Below are positions 15,777-22,864 of a stretch of DNA of 43,830 bases, in pieces. A program made the position numbers and the translations under genes. The notes under the pieces are model-generated. The model was not told where the DNA came from, did no database searches, and saw nothing but the letters and a program-made list of their open reading frames with translations. Origin of the DNA: a virus. Each line of letters starts with the position of its first letter. Within the stretch, counting starts at the first letter, position 1. The DNA is taken from positions 1 through 43,830 of IMG/VR virus record IMGVR_UViG_3300044675_005783; one strand, given 5' to 3'.

Positions 15777-16030
15777 TGATTCTGGCAACTGCTCTGGCCG
15801 TGGCGGCTCTGCTCACCGCCTGCCCGTGGATCGTCGGCTGGGCCTCGTCGGCCGTTGGTGGCGGCCTCGCGATGCCGGCCCGCCGGCCCGCCGGCCCGAC
15901 CTACCAGGGGGCGATCGCCGACTTGGCGGTTGTCCGGCTGCGACTGCTCGAGACGCAGCAGCTCACCGAGCAGGCCCGGGCCGCGATCGACACGCTGACG
16001 CTGGCACTCGTGGCAGGGAGCGACCAATGA
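15776..16030 (+). CDS. Small membrane-anchored coiled-coil protein (spanin-like)
   Basis: 84 residues from the ATG in a TGATG overlap. Residues 1-27 are a hydrophobic segment (MILATALAVAALLTACPWIV) holding LTAC, which fits a lipobox, but no basic n-region precedes it, so lipidation is doubtful. After a Pro-rich linker comes a helical coiled-coil-like tail (LRLLETQQLTEQARAAIDTL). One membrane anchor plus a periplasmic helix in the lysis region resembles an inner-membrane spanin. It overlaps the next gene by four bases. Confidence 0.45.
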   Translation: MILATALAVAALLTACPWIVGWASSAVGGGLAMPARRPAGPTYQGAIADLAVVRLRLLETQQLTEQARAAIDTLTLALVAGSDQ

Positions 16031-16494
16031 GCGAGCGATCTCGATACCTTCTGGCCGGTGCCCTGGTTGTCGGTGCCCTGTTCGCCTGGGTTGTCGACCG
16101 CCCGGCAACGCCGCCGAGCCCCGAGCCGTTCCCGCCGGAGCCGCTGCCGGTGATGCTCCGCGGCAAGTTCACCGGGCCGACGGGGGCGGAGGATGCGGCC
16201 ACTATCTCGGCGCTCTGTGCGGAGCTCGCCGACGAGATCGCCTGGGATGGCCGGCAGGCTGAGCCCTTCCTGAAAAACGCCGTCCAGTTTGACGCCTTGC
16301 GGACGCGGTCGCGTGAGCTCCGCTGCCGGGGCGTGAGCATTGGCGAGCGGCAGCCGGCGGCCCGCGACGCGATCCATACCTACCTCGATACGGCAGTCGG
16401 CACGGCCGGCGGTCCGGTGAGTGACAAGCAACGCGCGGCCTGGGTTGACGCGTACCGCAATCTCGCGAGGGCCGCCGCTGATGCGACGCGTTGA
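16027..16494 (+). CDS. Membrane-anchored protein of the lysis region
   Basis: 155 residues from the ATGA at 16027. A single N-terminal membrane segment (RYLLAGALVVGALFAWVV) is followed by a Pro-rich linker (RPATPPSPEPFPPEPLPV) and a helical domain facing out of the cytoplasm (N-in, C-out by the positive-inside rule). Two cysteines (near residues 66 and 103) could form a disulfide. It overlaps the peptidase gene by 14 bases and is presumably its partner. Alternatives are an outer spanin analogue or an inhibitor/chaperone of the peptidase. Family not recognised. Confidence 0.45.
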   Translation: MSERSRYLLAGALVVGALFAWVVDRPATPPSPEPFPPEPLPVMLRGKFTGPTGAEDAATISALCAELADEIAWDGRQAEPFLKNAVQFDALRTRSRELRCRGVSIGERQPAARDAIHTYLDTAVGTAGGPVSDKQRAAWVDAYRNLARAAADATR

Positions 16495-17614
16495 CGACAC
16501 TGCACGGTTCCGCCTCGCGGTTGCCGGACTCCTGCTTGGCCTGGCCGTGCTCGTGGCCATTCGGGCAGGCCTGCTCCTCGAGGGCACGGTCGGGTTGGGT
16601 GGTCGTTTCGGGTACACACCCAATCCCGAGGGCACGCGGCAGTTTCTCCAAGAGCTCGACGAGCCGCGGTTTTCGCAGGCGGCCCCTGAGTGCATGGCGA
16701 AGGCCCGGAGCGTCGACACGTTCCTCTATCGGGCCGCCGACAAGGCGCACAGGGCACGCTACGGCACGCCGTTCAAGGTGTGGAGGCAATCGATCGGCGA
16801 CTGTGTGGCATTCGGGTGGGGGCTGGGCATCTTCGTTTCGGAGAGCGTCGATTGGCAGAACGGCCAACTTCAGGAGCCGCCGCTGCTCCCCTGCACGGAA
16901 TCCATCTATGGCGGGTCGCGTGTCGAGGCCCGCAACAAGCCCGAGGGGTCGGGCGGGTGGAGCGATGGGTCATACGGCGGCGCCGCGGCCCGCTGGGCTC
17001 GCGATTGGGGGGTGGTGTATCGCGAGGTCGTCGCCGGGCACGACCTCCGCATCTACTCCGGTGATCGCTCGAAGCAATGGGGAAACCACGGCAACGGTGG
17101 CCAAGGTGATAAGGGCCGGCTCGACGCGATCGCGAAAAAGCATCCATGCAAATACGTCAGCCTCACTAAGACCTGGGACGAAGCGGCCGCAGCCGTGGAG
17201 GCGGGGTTTGCGATCCCGGTTTGCAGCCTTCAAGGATTTTCTTCTGTTCGCACCGAGGGCGGATGGGCTGCACCGTCCGGCACCTGGGCTCACTGTCTTT
17301 GCATCATTGGGGTCCGCTACCAAAAGAACGGCAGCCCACGCGACGGGATGCTCATAGCAAATAGCTGGTCTGAGTCGTGGATCTCCGGTCCGCGGTGGCC
17401 GGAGGATATGCCCGAAGGTTGTTTCTGGGCGGACAGGAAGACGATCGAGCGGATGCTCGCCGGCGAAGATTCGTTTGCGGTGGGTTCGGTGGCGGGTTGG
17501 GGCTGGCGTGAGATCCACAACGGCGAATGGATGCAACCCATGCCGGTGGAAACCATCGGCCGCCGGCCGTCGACCGCCCGGCTTGTGGCCGACGTATTCA
17601 AGTTGTCGTTTTAG
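16481..17614 (+). CDS. Membrane-anchored papain-like (C1-type) cysteine peptidase
   Basis: 377 residues. Residues 10-33 form a signal anchor (LAVAGLLLGLAVLVAIRAGL). The catalytic domain shows the papain order: Gln103 and Cys108 in RQSIGDCVAFGWG, His271 in GTWAHCLCIIGVRY, and Asn294 in MLIANSWSESW, followed by GCFWADRKTIERML as in C1 peptidases. It would act outside the cytoplasmic membrane. It stands among small membrane proteins where the endolysin gene is expected, and no lysozyme, amidase or transglycosylase was seen elsewhere. It may therefore be the lysis enzyme, or process envelope or virion proteins. A C-terminal stretch of about 70 residues follows the catalytic domain. Confidence 0.7.
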   Translation: MRRVDDTARFRLAVAGLLLGLAVLVAIRAGLLLEGTVGLGGRFGYTPNPEGTRQFLQELDEPRFSQAAPECMAKARSVDTFLYRAADKAHRARYGTPFKVWRQSIGDCVAFGWGLGIFVSESVDWQNGQLQEPPLLPCTESIYGGSRVEARNKPEGSGGWSDGSYGGAAARWARDWGVVYREVVAGHDLRIYSGDRSKQWGNHGNGGQGDKGRLDAIAKKHPCKYVSLTKTWDEAAAAVEAGFAIPVCSLQGFSSVRTEGGWAAPSGTWAHCLCIIGVRYQKNGSPRDGMLIANSWSESWISGPRWPEDMPEGCFWADRKTIERMLAGEDSFAVGSVAGWGWREIHNGEWMQPMPVETIGRRPSTARLVADVFKLSF

Positions 17615-17619
17615 GGGGC

Positions 17620-17889
17620 ATGATGAAACTCGATCGAAATACTCTCCTGCTCTTGGCTGCTGGCGTACTCGTCTGGTGGTTTTCCGGCTCCCCTGCCCCG
17701 CAGCCGCAGCCATTCGCCCCGCCGCAGGATCGCCCCGTGCTCCGCTGGATCGCCAAGGCCGCAAAGACCGCCCTTTGGATCATGATCTTCGCCGAAGGCC
17801 CGCCGGCCCAGGATCGCCCGCTCGTCCACGCTCACGGCGACGTTGGCGAAGACGGCTACGCCACGATTCAACACGGCAGGGGGTGGTAG
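17620..17889 (+). CDS. Small membrane protein, lysis region
   Basis: 89 residues from ATG 17620 (or 88 from ATG 17623) behind AGGGGG. One clear membrane segment (NTLLLLAAGVLVWWFSG), a Pro/Gln-rich linker, then RPVLRWIAKAAKTALWIMIF, a second amphipathic or membrane helix with basic residues, and an acidic tail. Holin or antiholin are possible. CGAAATACT at 17635-17643 spans codons for Arg-Asn-Thr, in a different reading phase from its copies elsewhere. Confidence 0.5.
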   Translation: MMKLDRNTLLLLAAGVLVWWFSGSPAPQPQPFAPPQDRPVLRWIAKAAKTALWIMIFAEGPPAQDRPLVHAHGDVGEDGYATIQHGRGW

Positions 17890-17890
17890 C

Positions 17891-18187
17891 GTGACGCTTT
17901 ACGAATGGCTCGTCGCCTGGCTCGTGTCGTTGTCGGCCGGCCCGGGGGCCGTCGACGCGGAGGCGCCACGGGCGGCCGCCGCAGTCGCCGCCGCTCGAGC
18001 GAGCATGATCGCCGACGGCCCGGCGCCCCCGGCCCCGGCCCCTGCTGAGTGCGTCTGCGGCCGGACGTGCGTCAACGGGATCTGGAAGCCCGACGGGCGG
18101 ATCGAGCAGCGGTGCACCTGCACCTGCGAGCGATGCAAGCGGAAGCCCGCCCTCCCCTGCCCCGATGGCAAGTGCCCGCCACGGTGA
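17891..18187 (+). CDS. Membrane-anchored cysteine-rich small protein
   Basis: 98 residues from GTG 17891, one base after the previous stop. A hydrophobic N-terminus (LYEWLVAWLVSLSAG) and an Ala/Pro-rich linker lead to a basic, cysteine-rich C-terminus (CVCGRTC, then CTCTCERCKRKPALPCPDGKC), ten cysteines in about 40 residues. This could be a zinc-ribbon-like or disulfide knot domain. Function unknown; position suggests envelope action. Confidence 0.5.
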   Translation: MTLYEWLVAWLVSLSAGPGAVDAEAPRAAAAVAAARASMIADGPAPPAPAPAECVCGRTCVNGIWKPDGRIEQRCTCTCERCKRKPALPCPDGKCPPR

Positions 18188-18190
18188 AGC

Positions 18191-18577
18191 ATGGAAGCCC
18201 TAGAGCGTCTCGTCGTCCACGTCTCGGAACAATGCGGCCAGCGTGCCCGCATGGCCGGCCGTGCCCGCGTGCACGAGCTCACGCGGCTGGTTGTCCGGCA
18301 CTGGCCGCACAATCACGTCGAGGCAATTGAGCGGCACGGCGGCAAGAACAACGCCGCGGCCGCTCACGCGATGCTGCTCGTGCGTGCCCAGGTTCGGGAG
18401 CAATACGAGGCCCGGCACGATGTCGGCCCGCTCTGGGATCTCTTTCTCGGCGGCCTCGTGGCGTCGATCTGTAGCTGCGTGCTCGATCTCTGGCTGGCCG
18501 ATCGGGCGTGGCGGGTGATGCTCCGCGGGTTGTCCCGCCAGATCGCCGCCGAGCGGTCAGCGGATCGCCCCGAGTAG
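18191..18577 (+). CDS. Membrane-associated protein, unknown
   Basis: 128 residues. Residues 1-85 are a His/Arg-rich helical domain (RLVVRHWPHNHVEAIERHGG, then AAAHAMLLVRAQVREQYEAR). Residues 86-108 are hydrophobic (LWDLFLGGLVASICSCVLDLWL). It is the last rightward late gene before the convergent leftward block, whose last gene overlaps it by 21 bases, so there is no room for a terminator between the two opposed transcripts. Confidence 0.5.
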   Translation: MEALERLVVHVSEQCGQRARMAGRARVHELTRLVVRHWPHNHVEAIERHGGKNNAAAAHAMLLVRAQVREQYEARHDVGPLWDLFLGGLVASICSCVLDLWLADRAWRVMLRGLSRQIAAERSADRPE

Positions 18578-18721
18578 GGCGGCGATCGCGTCGTGCACGG
18601 CCCGGGCGAGCGGCGTCTCGGTGCCGAGCTCTTGGCCGAGCCGCACGAGCACGAGGGCACGCAGCCACTCGTCCCACGGTATCCGCGAGCGGCGGCGTGT
18701 TATCCGGCGTGTTGTCCGCAT
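18557..18721 (-). CDS. Small basic protein at the end of the leftward block
   Basis: 54 residues starting at the ATG whose first base is 18721, behind a strong SD (GGAGGAGCT directly before ATG). The start is MRTTRRITRRRSRIPWDEWL, very basic, followed by a helix (RALVLVRLGQELGTETPLAR) and a hydrophobic end. It overlaps the Prim-Pol gene by 22 bases. The strong SD makes it a likely real gene despite its size. Function unknown. Confidence 0.5.
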   Translation of the reverse strand: MRTTRRITRRRSRIPWDEWLRALVLVRLGQELGTETPLARAVHDAIAALLGAIR

Positions 18722-19200
18722 AGCTCCTCCATGAGCCTCAAGGGGAAGGCCGCGATCTCGACGGCGGCCGGGTGGGTTGTCCATTGGTAGGCCTGGCCGT
18801 CGGGGTGAAGCGACGGCGGGAGCACCGATTGAGCGGCCCGGCCGCCGATGCGGACCTCGAGGCCGTCGACCCTGGCCACGGCCACCGGCGGCAGGTTGTC
18901 CGTCCAGCGGAAAAGCCGGTGCTCGCCGCGAGCCGATCGCCACGTTGGGGTGGCCACGTCGGCAAGGCCGAGCCGCTCGAGCGTCGCCCGGCCGTCGTCG
19001 TCGTCGAATTCCACGTCGACAACGCCGGAGGCCGGGCCGAGCAGAAGCCCCACATTCGAACTAGCGGCGAGCCATGCGGCCACGTCGCCCGTGCTGTCCG
19101 TCGATCTGGTTTGCCATGCGGCCCCGAGCGGGCGCTTCTCGCGTCGGGCGAGCCGGACAAACCGGCAGCCGGCGGCGGCCAATGCTTCGATGTCGTTCAT
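18700..19200 (-). CDS. Stand-alone Prim-Pol (archaeo-eukaryotic primase) domain
   Basis: 166 residues matching the N-terminal domain of bifunctional DNA primase/polymerase proteins: an N-terminal FVRLARREKRPLGAAW, NVGLLLGPASGVVDVEFDDD with the acidic motif I (Asp62, Glu64, Asp66), TPTWRSARGEHRLFRW with motif II His94, and VLPPSLHPDGQAYQW. The helicase half usually fused to it is missing, so it may prime with host helicase, or be a reduced, regulatory remnant. It ends the leftward block, with its start overlapping the previous stop (ATGA). Confidence 0.75.
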   Translation of the reverse strand: MNDIEALAAAGCRFVRLARREKRPLGAAWQTRSTDSTGDVAAWLAASSNVGLLLGPASGVVDVEFDDDDGRATLERLGLADVATPTWRSARGEHRLFRWTDNLPPVAVARVDGLEVRIGGRAAQSVLPPSLHPDGQAYQWTTHPAAVEIAAFPLRLMEELCGQHAG

Positions 19201-19460
19201 CGGTCGCTCCTCCTGTCGTCGAGCATGGTGTAGGTGGTGGGCATGGCGAGGCCCGCGGCGGCGAGAGCGTCGCGGACCTCTCGGCGGATACGCTCGCAGC
19301 GGTGGGCGCTCACGGGCTCGCCGATGTCGTGGTAGGTGTCGAGGATCAAGAACGCGTCCGGCAATTCCCGGCCGGCGGCGATGGCGTCGACGACGGGCCG
19401 CGTGAGCGGGTCGGCCTCGAGCACCTGGGCGAGATCGGTTTCAAAGTTGGCGGCGTGCAT
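19197..19460 (-). CDS. Small protein, unknown
   Basis: 87 residues starting at 19460 behind a leader with AACCCAGGAGCCCCC before the ATG, the leader type shared with the genes at 20844, 21163 and 22842. Acidic helical protein (DLAQVLEADPLTRPVVDAIA, ELPDAFLILDTYHDIG). It overlaps the Prim-Pol start by four bases. No family recognised. Confidence 0.5.
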   Translation of the reverse strand: MHAANFETDLAQVLEADPLTRPVVDAIAAGRELPDAFLILDTYHDIGEPVSAHRCERIRREVRDALAAAGLAMPTTYTMLDDRRSDR

Positions 19461-19488
19461 GGTGGGGGCTCCTGGGTTGGGGGTGGGT

Positions 19489-19707
19489 TCAGAACGTCGG
19501 CCGTGCGATTTCGCAAACGGCCGAGTAGTAGGACGACGAGCCGGGGAGCGTTTTCCAGAGCTCCATGATCGCGGCGTGTTCGGCGGGCGTGATGCCGTCG
19601 GGCTGGGTTCTCTTGGTCGGGCTGTCGCCTGGCCGGATGAAGGCCGTGCGGAGCTCTCCGCCGATTAGCTTGTTGTCGAGGACGTAGCGGGCGCGTTGCG
19701 GTGTCAT
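19489..19707 (-). CDS. Small protein, unknown
   Basis: 72 residues starting MTPQRARYVLDNKLIGGELR, with a leader containing ACAACCAAGGAAGCC upstream of the ATG. The body (DGITPAEHAAIMELWKTLPG) is helical and recurs in small phage early proteins of unknown role. It lies between other leftward genes separated by ACAACCC-rich gaps. Confidence 0.5.
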   Translation of the reverse strand: MTPQRARYVLDNKLIGGELRTAFIRPGDSPTKRTQPDGITPAEHAAIMELWKTLPGSSSYYSAVCEIARPTF

Positions 19708-19755
19708 GCTTAGGCTTCCTTGGTTGTCGTGGGTTGGGGTGGGTGGGTTGTGGTG

Positions 19756-20076
19756 CTAGTCGTTGATGCTCAGGAAACGCTCGCTGGCCGGGCAGGCCTC
19801 GAGCACGATCGCGTCGGGGTCATCGGCCACGATCGCCGCCGGCCGGTCGATGCAAACGGCAGAAGTCGCCCGGCGGTCGTTGGTGAACATGAAGCCGTCG
19901 GCCGAGATCGACACAACGCGGACGGACGAGCGGCCAATCGGATAGCAGGCCGCCACGGTGTAGCGTGCACCGTAGTTGTAAACGAGCACGTCGCCCGGCT
20001 TGATCTCGCCGTAGGTTGTTGACGGGTAACGGCCGACGCCTTGAAGGTGCTTTGTGTTGTTGCTGGTCGCGTTCAT
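19756..20076 (-). CDS. Small protein, unknown
   Basis: 106 residues, beta-rich, with GEIKPGDVLVYNYGARYTVA, a barrel-like start, then SVRVVSISADGFMFTNDRRA. The leader carries AACCCAACTAGGAGAAAAAG just before the ATG, nearly the same as the leader of the 22520 gene. It is the first gene after leftward promoter A (20128-20155). Confidence 0.5.
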   Translation of the reverse strand: MNATSNNTKHLQGVGRYPSTTYGEIKPGDVLVYNYGARYTVAACYPIGRSSVRVVSISADGFMFTNDRRATSAVCIDRPAAIVADDPDAIVLEACPASERFLSIND

Positions 20077-20127
20077 GGTCTTTTTCTCCTAGTTGGGTTC
20101 GGGCCGCTCGCTGCTGCCCATGTGTGT

Positions 20128-20155
20128 ATATTACCAATCGGCCATAAAGAGTCAA
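20128..20155 (-). promoter_or_regulatory. Leftward promoter A with UP-like element
   Basis: Reading leftward: TTGACT (20150-20155), 16-bp spacer CTTTATGGCCGATTGG, TAATAT (20128-20133). A/T tracts just upstream (20161-20175) resemble an UP element. The spacer sequence is conserved in promoter C (23510-23537) and in the related element B (22865-22892), suggesting a shared operator. It drives the 20076 gene and those below it. Confidence 0.65.
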
Positions 20156-20183
20156 GGACTAAAATCGAAAAAAATTTCTGGGG

Positions 20184-20411
20184 CTACTTCCCGGCCTTCT
20201 TGGGGGCGTCGGCTCGAGGCCGGCCACGGCCGACGGGGTCACGCTTGAAGGCTGCGGCCGACGACCGGAGGGCGAACCATTGGCCGTCAATCTCAACGCC
20301 GGCGATCGCGCCGCTCTCGACCTGCTTCCGCATCCACAAGCGGGAAACGCCCGCCAGCTTGGCCGCGGTGCCGATTCGGACGTAGAGCGATGGGTCGATT
20401 TTCGGTGGCAT
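20184..20411 (-). CDS. Excisionase/MerR-type helix-turn-helix protein
   Basis: 75 residues: VRIGTAAKLAGVSRLWMRKQ forms a winged-helix DNA-binding head, then ESGAIAGVEIDGQWFALRSS gives the wing, as in AlpA/excisionase-like and phage regulatory proteins. The basic tail (RGRPRADAPKKAGK) may also touch DNA. A candidate promoter (TTGACC, 18 bp, TAATCC at 20416-20445) lies so close that the mRNA would be leaderless. It could regulate the leftward block or assist excision. Confidence 0.65.
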   Translation of the reverse strand: MPPKIDPSLYVRIGTAAKLAGVSRLWMRKQVESGAIAGVEIDGQWFALRSSAAAFKRDPVGRGRPRADAPKKAGK

Positions 20412-20415
20412 GGCT

Positions 20416-20445
20416 GGATTATTGCCATTTGTTTTCTGTGGTCAA
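20416..20445 (-). promoter_or_regulatory. Candidate promoter for the HTH gene at 20411
   Basis: Leftward TTGACC (20440-20445), 18-bp spacer, TAATCC (20416-20421), only 5 bases upstream of the ATG. The spacer (ACAGAAAACAAATGGCAA) is A-rich and unlike those of promoters A and C. Confidence 0.4.
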
Positions 20446-20484
20446 GCGGCCCGGGTTGTCCCCGGGTTGTCCGTGGTGGGTTGT

Positions 20485-20844
20485 CTATCCCTGGTAGTCG
20501 GCCAGAAAAACGAGCTCGTCGGCCAGAGCCGAGCCCGGCAGCCCCTCGAGGGCGTCGAGCTCGTCATCGGAAAGCGGCTGGCCGGCGGTGGCGTGCACGT
20601 CGGCCACGATCGCCACGCCCGGCGAGCGGCGGCCGGCACGCTTCCCGCCGGCCTGGCGTCGCAGAATCTCGGCGTGGCAGTAGTGGATTTCGTCCATGTA
20701 ATAGCCGGCCTTCGGGCCGTCGGGAATGGCCGCGAGGGCGGAACGACAATCGGCGATAACGAATTCCAACTCCGCCAACGAGCGGCGGCGGCAGATCTGG
20801 GGGTAGGCGGCGTGGTCGATTTCTTTCTTGGCATATGCGGGCAT
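20485..20844 (-). CDS. Small protein, unknown
   Basis: 119 residues from the ATG beginning at 20844, chosen because AACCCAGGAGCCCC lies just upstream; longer starts would run through that leader. Helical, with SLAELEFVIADCRSALAAIP, an aromatic patch (GYYMDEIHYCHAEILRRQAG) and an acidic C-terminus (DDELDALEGLPGSALADELV). No family recognised. Confidence 0.5.
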   Translation of the reverse strand: MPAYAKKEIDHAAYPQICRRRSLAELEFVIADCRSALAAIPDGPKAGYYMDEIHYCHAEILRRQAGGKRAGRRSPGVAIVADVHATAGQPLSDDELDALEGLPGSALADELVFLADYQG

Positions 20845-20890
20845 TGGTTGGGGCTCCTGGGTTGTCCGTTGTGGGTTGTCCGTTGTGGGT
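20845..20890 (-). repeat. ACAACCC-rich leader repeat (example)
   Basis: Read leftward this gap holds two tandem ACAACGG/ACAACCC units and then AGGAGCCCC before the ATG at 20844. The same ACAACCC (GGGTTGT on the + strand) fills the other gaps of the block: about 19465-19490, 19710-19755, 20452-20484, 21171-21225, 22213-22260, 22495-22515, 22533-22590. Confidence 0.7.
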
Positions 20891-21163
20891 TCAGTTGGGC
20901 AGGCTACAGGCGTGGCAGTGGCGATCTGCTCCCTCCGCCCACTCGCTCGCGAGCCGGCGGGCCTCGCGGAGATCGGATTGGCTATGCAAAACTCGGTCCA
21001 GCCGGAAACCGTCCCCGTCAAAGCCATAGCAGTCGGCCGCCCATTTGCCGAAAAAGTTTTTGCGAAACTGAATCCGGCCGACCAATTGCCCGGCGGAGTG
21101 CAATTCGAAAAAGCCTGATTTAGAAAGCGTTACCGTAAGGCCGTTTTTGTAGGTCAATTTCAT
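20891..21163 (-). CDS. Small beta-rich protein, unknown
   Basis: 90 residues from ATG at 21163 behind AACCCAGGAGCCCCGACG. It starts with alternating strands (MKLTYKNGLTVTLSKSGFFE, HSAGQLVGRIQFRKNFFGKW), then a helix (SDLREARRLASEWAEGADRH) and a C-terminal CHAC. No family recognised. Confidence 0.5.
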   Translation of the reverse strand: MKLTYKNGLTVTLSKSGFFELHSAGQLVGRIQFRKNFFGKWAADCYGFDGDGFRLDRVLHSQSDLREARRLASEWAEGADRHCHACSLPN

Positions 21164-21283
21164 CGTCGGGGCTCCTGGGTTGTGCGGCCATCGGCCGCGG
21201 GTTGTGTGGGTTGTGGGCGACGTGCCCGGCAGCCCCCTAGCCGGCCGCGGGTTGCCCCGGGGCCGGCACGGGGGATGCCGCGG

Positions 21284-22210
21284 CTACTCGGCGGCGGCGG
21301 CGGGCTCGAGCTCCTCGGCGGCCGCTCCGCCGGGCTGCTTGGAGTGAAGGAACGCGGCGGCCCGGCTGGCGGCGGCGGAAGCGGTGAATATCGCCCGCTT
21401 GTCGGCCTTCATGATCTTCAGCCACGACGCCAGATATTCGGCGTGGTCTTCGCGGGGCTGGGGCTCAATGCCAAGATCGGCGGCCAAGAACGCGGCCCCT
21501 AGTTCGGCGATGAGCTCCTCGGCCGCGTATTTGTTATCGCCAAATCGCGACGAGAGATCGCGGGCCAAGCGTGAGCCGTGGCCCGTCCAGTGCACGAGCT
21601 CATGGGCAAGCGTCGCCGCGTGGTAGCCCGCATCCTCGAAAGCGGAGGCCTCCGGCATCTGGACATAGTCCGCGGACGGGTTGTAATAGGCGCGGCCGCC
21701 ACCCTCGCGAATATCGGCGCCGGTATGGCCGAAAAACTCCATGGCCGCGGCGATCGGTTGCACGTCGCCGGCCGGCCGCTCTACGGCCGCGGTGAAGTGC
21801 TCCGGCAACCCTTCACACTGTTCGGCATTGAATACCGCATAGCTTTTCAGGAACGGGATTTCACGCTCTTGGGTTGTCCCGTCGGCCCCTTGCTCCTCCT
21901 TCTTGAACACGCCAGCGTAGACGACGGGCGTGGACTTCTCGCCCTTCTTGACGTGGCCGCCGAGCTCGCGGGCCTGATTGAACGTCAGCCAGAACGGGCA
22001 CGAGTAGCCGCCGGCCTCCGCGGCCATCCAGAGCACGAGCACATTGACGCCGGAGTAGGGTTGCCCGTTGTGGCGGAGCGGCCGCGATGCTGCGCCGGTC
22101 TTCCACGGCTTGTGCCACGGGGCCACGTCGCCGGCCTCGAGGCGGGCCACGATTGCATTGGTAACGTCCGCGTAAACGTCGCGGCGGGTTGTGGTGCTAT
22201 TGGTCTTCAT
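21284..22210 (-). CDS. ArdC-like antirestriction protein (ssDNA-binding plus zincin)
   Basis: 308 residues. Residues 10-130 are the ArdC N-terminal ssDNA-binding domain (DVYADVTNAIVARLEAGDVA, PWHKPWK, YSGVNVLVLW, FNQARELGGHVKKGEKSTPV). Residues 150-245 are the zincin-like metallopeptidase with HELVHWTGH (His203, Glu204, His207) and a downstream AAEELIAELGAAFLA. ArdC proteins protect incoming DNA from host restriction and can bind DNA ends. The Ala/Glu-rich tail is disordered. Place in the leftward early block fits an early counter-defence role. Confidence 0.85.
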   Translation of the reverse strand: MKTNSTTTRRDVYADVTNAIVARLEAGDVAPWHKPWKTGAASRPLRHNGQPYSGVNVLVLWMAAEAGGYSCPFWLTFNQARELGGHVKKGEKSTPVVYAGVFKKEEQGADGTTQEREIPFLKSYAVFNAEQCEGLPEHFTAAVERPAGDVQPIAAAMEFFGHTGADIREGGGRAYYNPSADYVQMPEASAFEDAGYHAATLAHELVHWTGHGSRLARDLSSRFGDNKYAAEELIAELGAAFLAADLGIEPQPREDHAEYLASWLKIMKADKRAIFTASAAASRAAAFLHSKQPGGAAAEELEPAAAAE

Positions 22211-22325
22211 GTTTTCCGTTTCCTAGGTTGTGGCGGGTTGTCCGCCGGGTTGTGTGTCGGGCGACGTGCCCGGCCGCACGGTGCCCGGCCGCCACGAGCG
22301 GCGGCCGGTGGCCGTGGGGCCGCGG

Positions 22326-22520
22326 CTACTCGGCGGCCGCCCGCATCGCCTTGACGAGCTCGCGGGCCTCTTGCCGGTCGTCGCACGTCGCGACGTGATG
22401 CCGGGCACCGTCGGCGGCGATCGCTTCCACTTCAAACCATGCACAAGCCCCGCGGCTCCGCGGATCTGCAATGCGAACAATGCGATAGGCTCGCGGCGGG
22501 TTGTGGGTTGTGTTGTCCAT
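22326..22520 (-). CDS. Small protein, unknown
   Basis: 64 residues from the ATG at 22520, behind ACAACGGAGAAAAAGACG, the leader type also seen at 20076. The fold looks like a small beta-alpha domain (AYRIVRIADPRSRGACAWFE, VATCDDRQEARELVKAMRAA). Longer in-frame starts would cross the leader repeat. Confidence 0.5.
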   Translation of the reverse strand: MDNTTHNPPRAYRIVRIADPRSRGACAWFEVEAIAADGARHHVATCDDRQEARELVKAMRAAAE

Positions 22521-22590
22521 CGTCTTTTTCTCCGTTGTGGGTTGTCCGGCCATTGCCCGGGCCGGCGGCGGGTTGTGTTGTGGGTTGTGC

Positions 22591-22842
22591 TCAGTCGGCG
22601 AAAAGCGCCATGGTCCGCGGGGCTCGAGCGGCCGGAGCAAACTTGACCGGGGGCGTCGCCCCGTGGTCCGCCAGCGCCTTGACGAAAAACTCCGCGGCCC
22701 ACCAGCAATCGGAGCCCCGCCCGCCGGCGGCCGCCGCGGCCGCGTCTTCATCGCCCGCGGCGAGTAGTTCGACCACGCGGCGGGTTGTGGGCTCGAGCTC
22801 TTGGAGGCGATTGGACAGCCGGCAGAATTGATTGAACGTCAT
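22591..22842 (-). CDS. Small protein, unknown
   Basis: 83 residues from ATG at 22842 with AGGAGCCCC upstream. Helical N-terminus (FNQFCRLSNRLQELEPTTRR), an Ala-rich linker, then GSDCWWAAEFFVKALADHGA. It follows promoter-like element B closely. No family recognised. Confidence 0.5.
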   Translation of the reverse strand: MTFNQFCRLSNRLQELEPTTRRVVELLAAGDEDAAAAAAGGRGSDCWWAAEFFVKALADHGATPPVKFAPAARAPRTMALFAD

Positions 22843-22864
22843 TGAACGGGGCTCCTGTTAGGGG

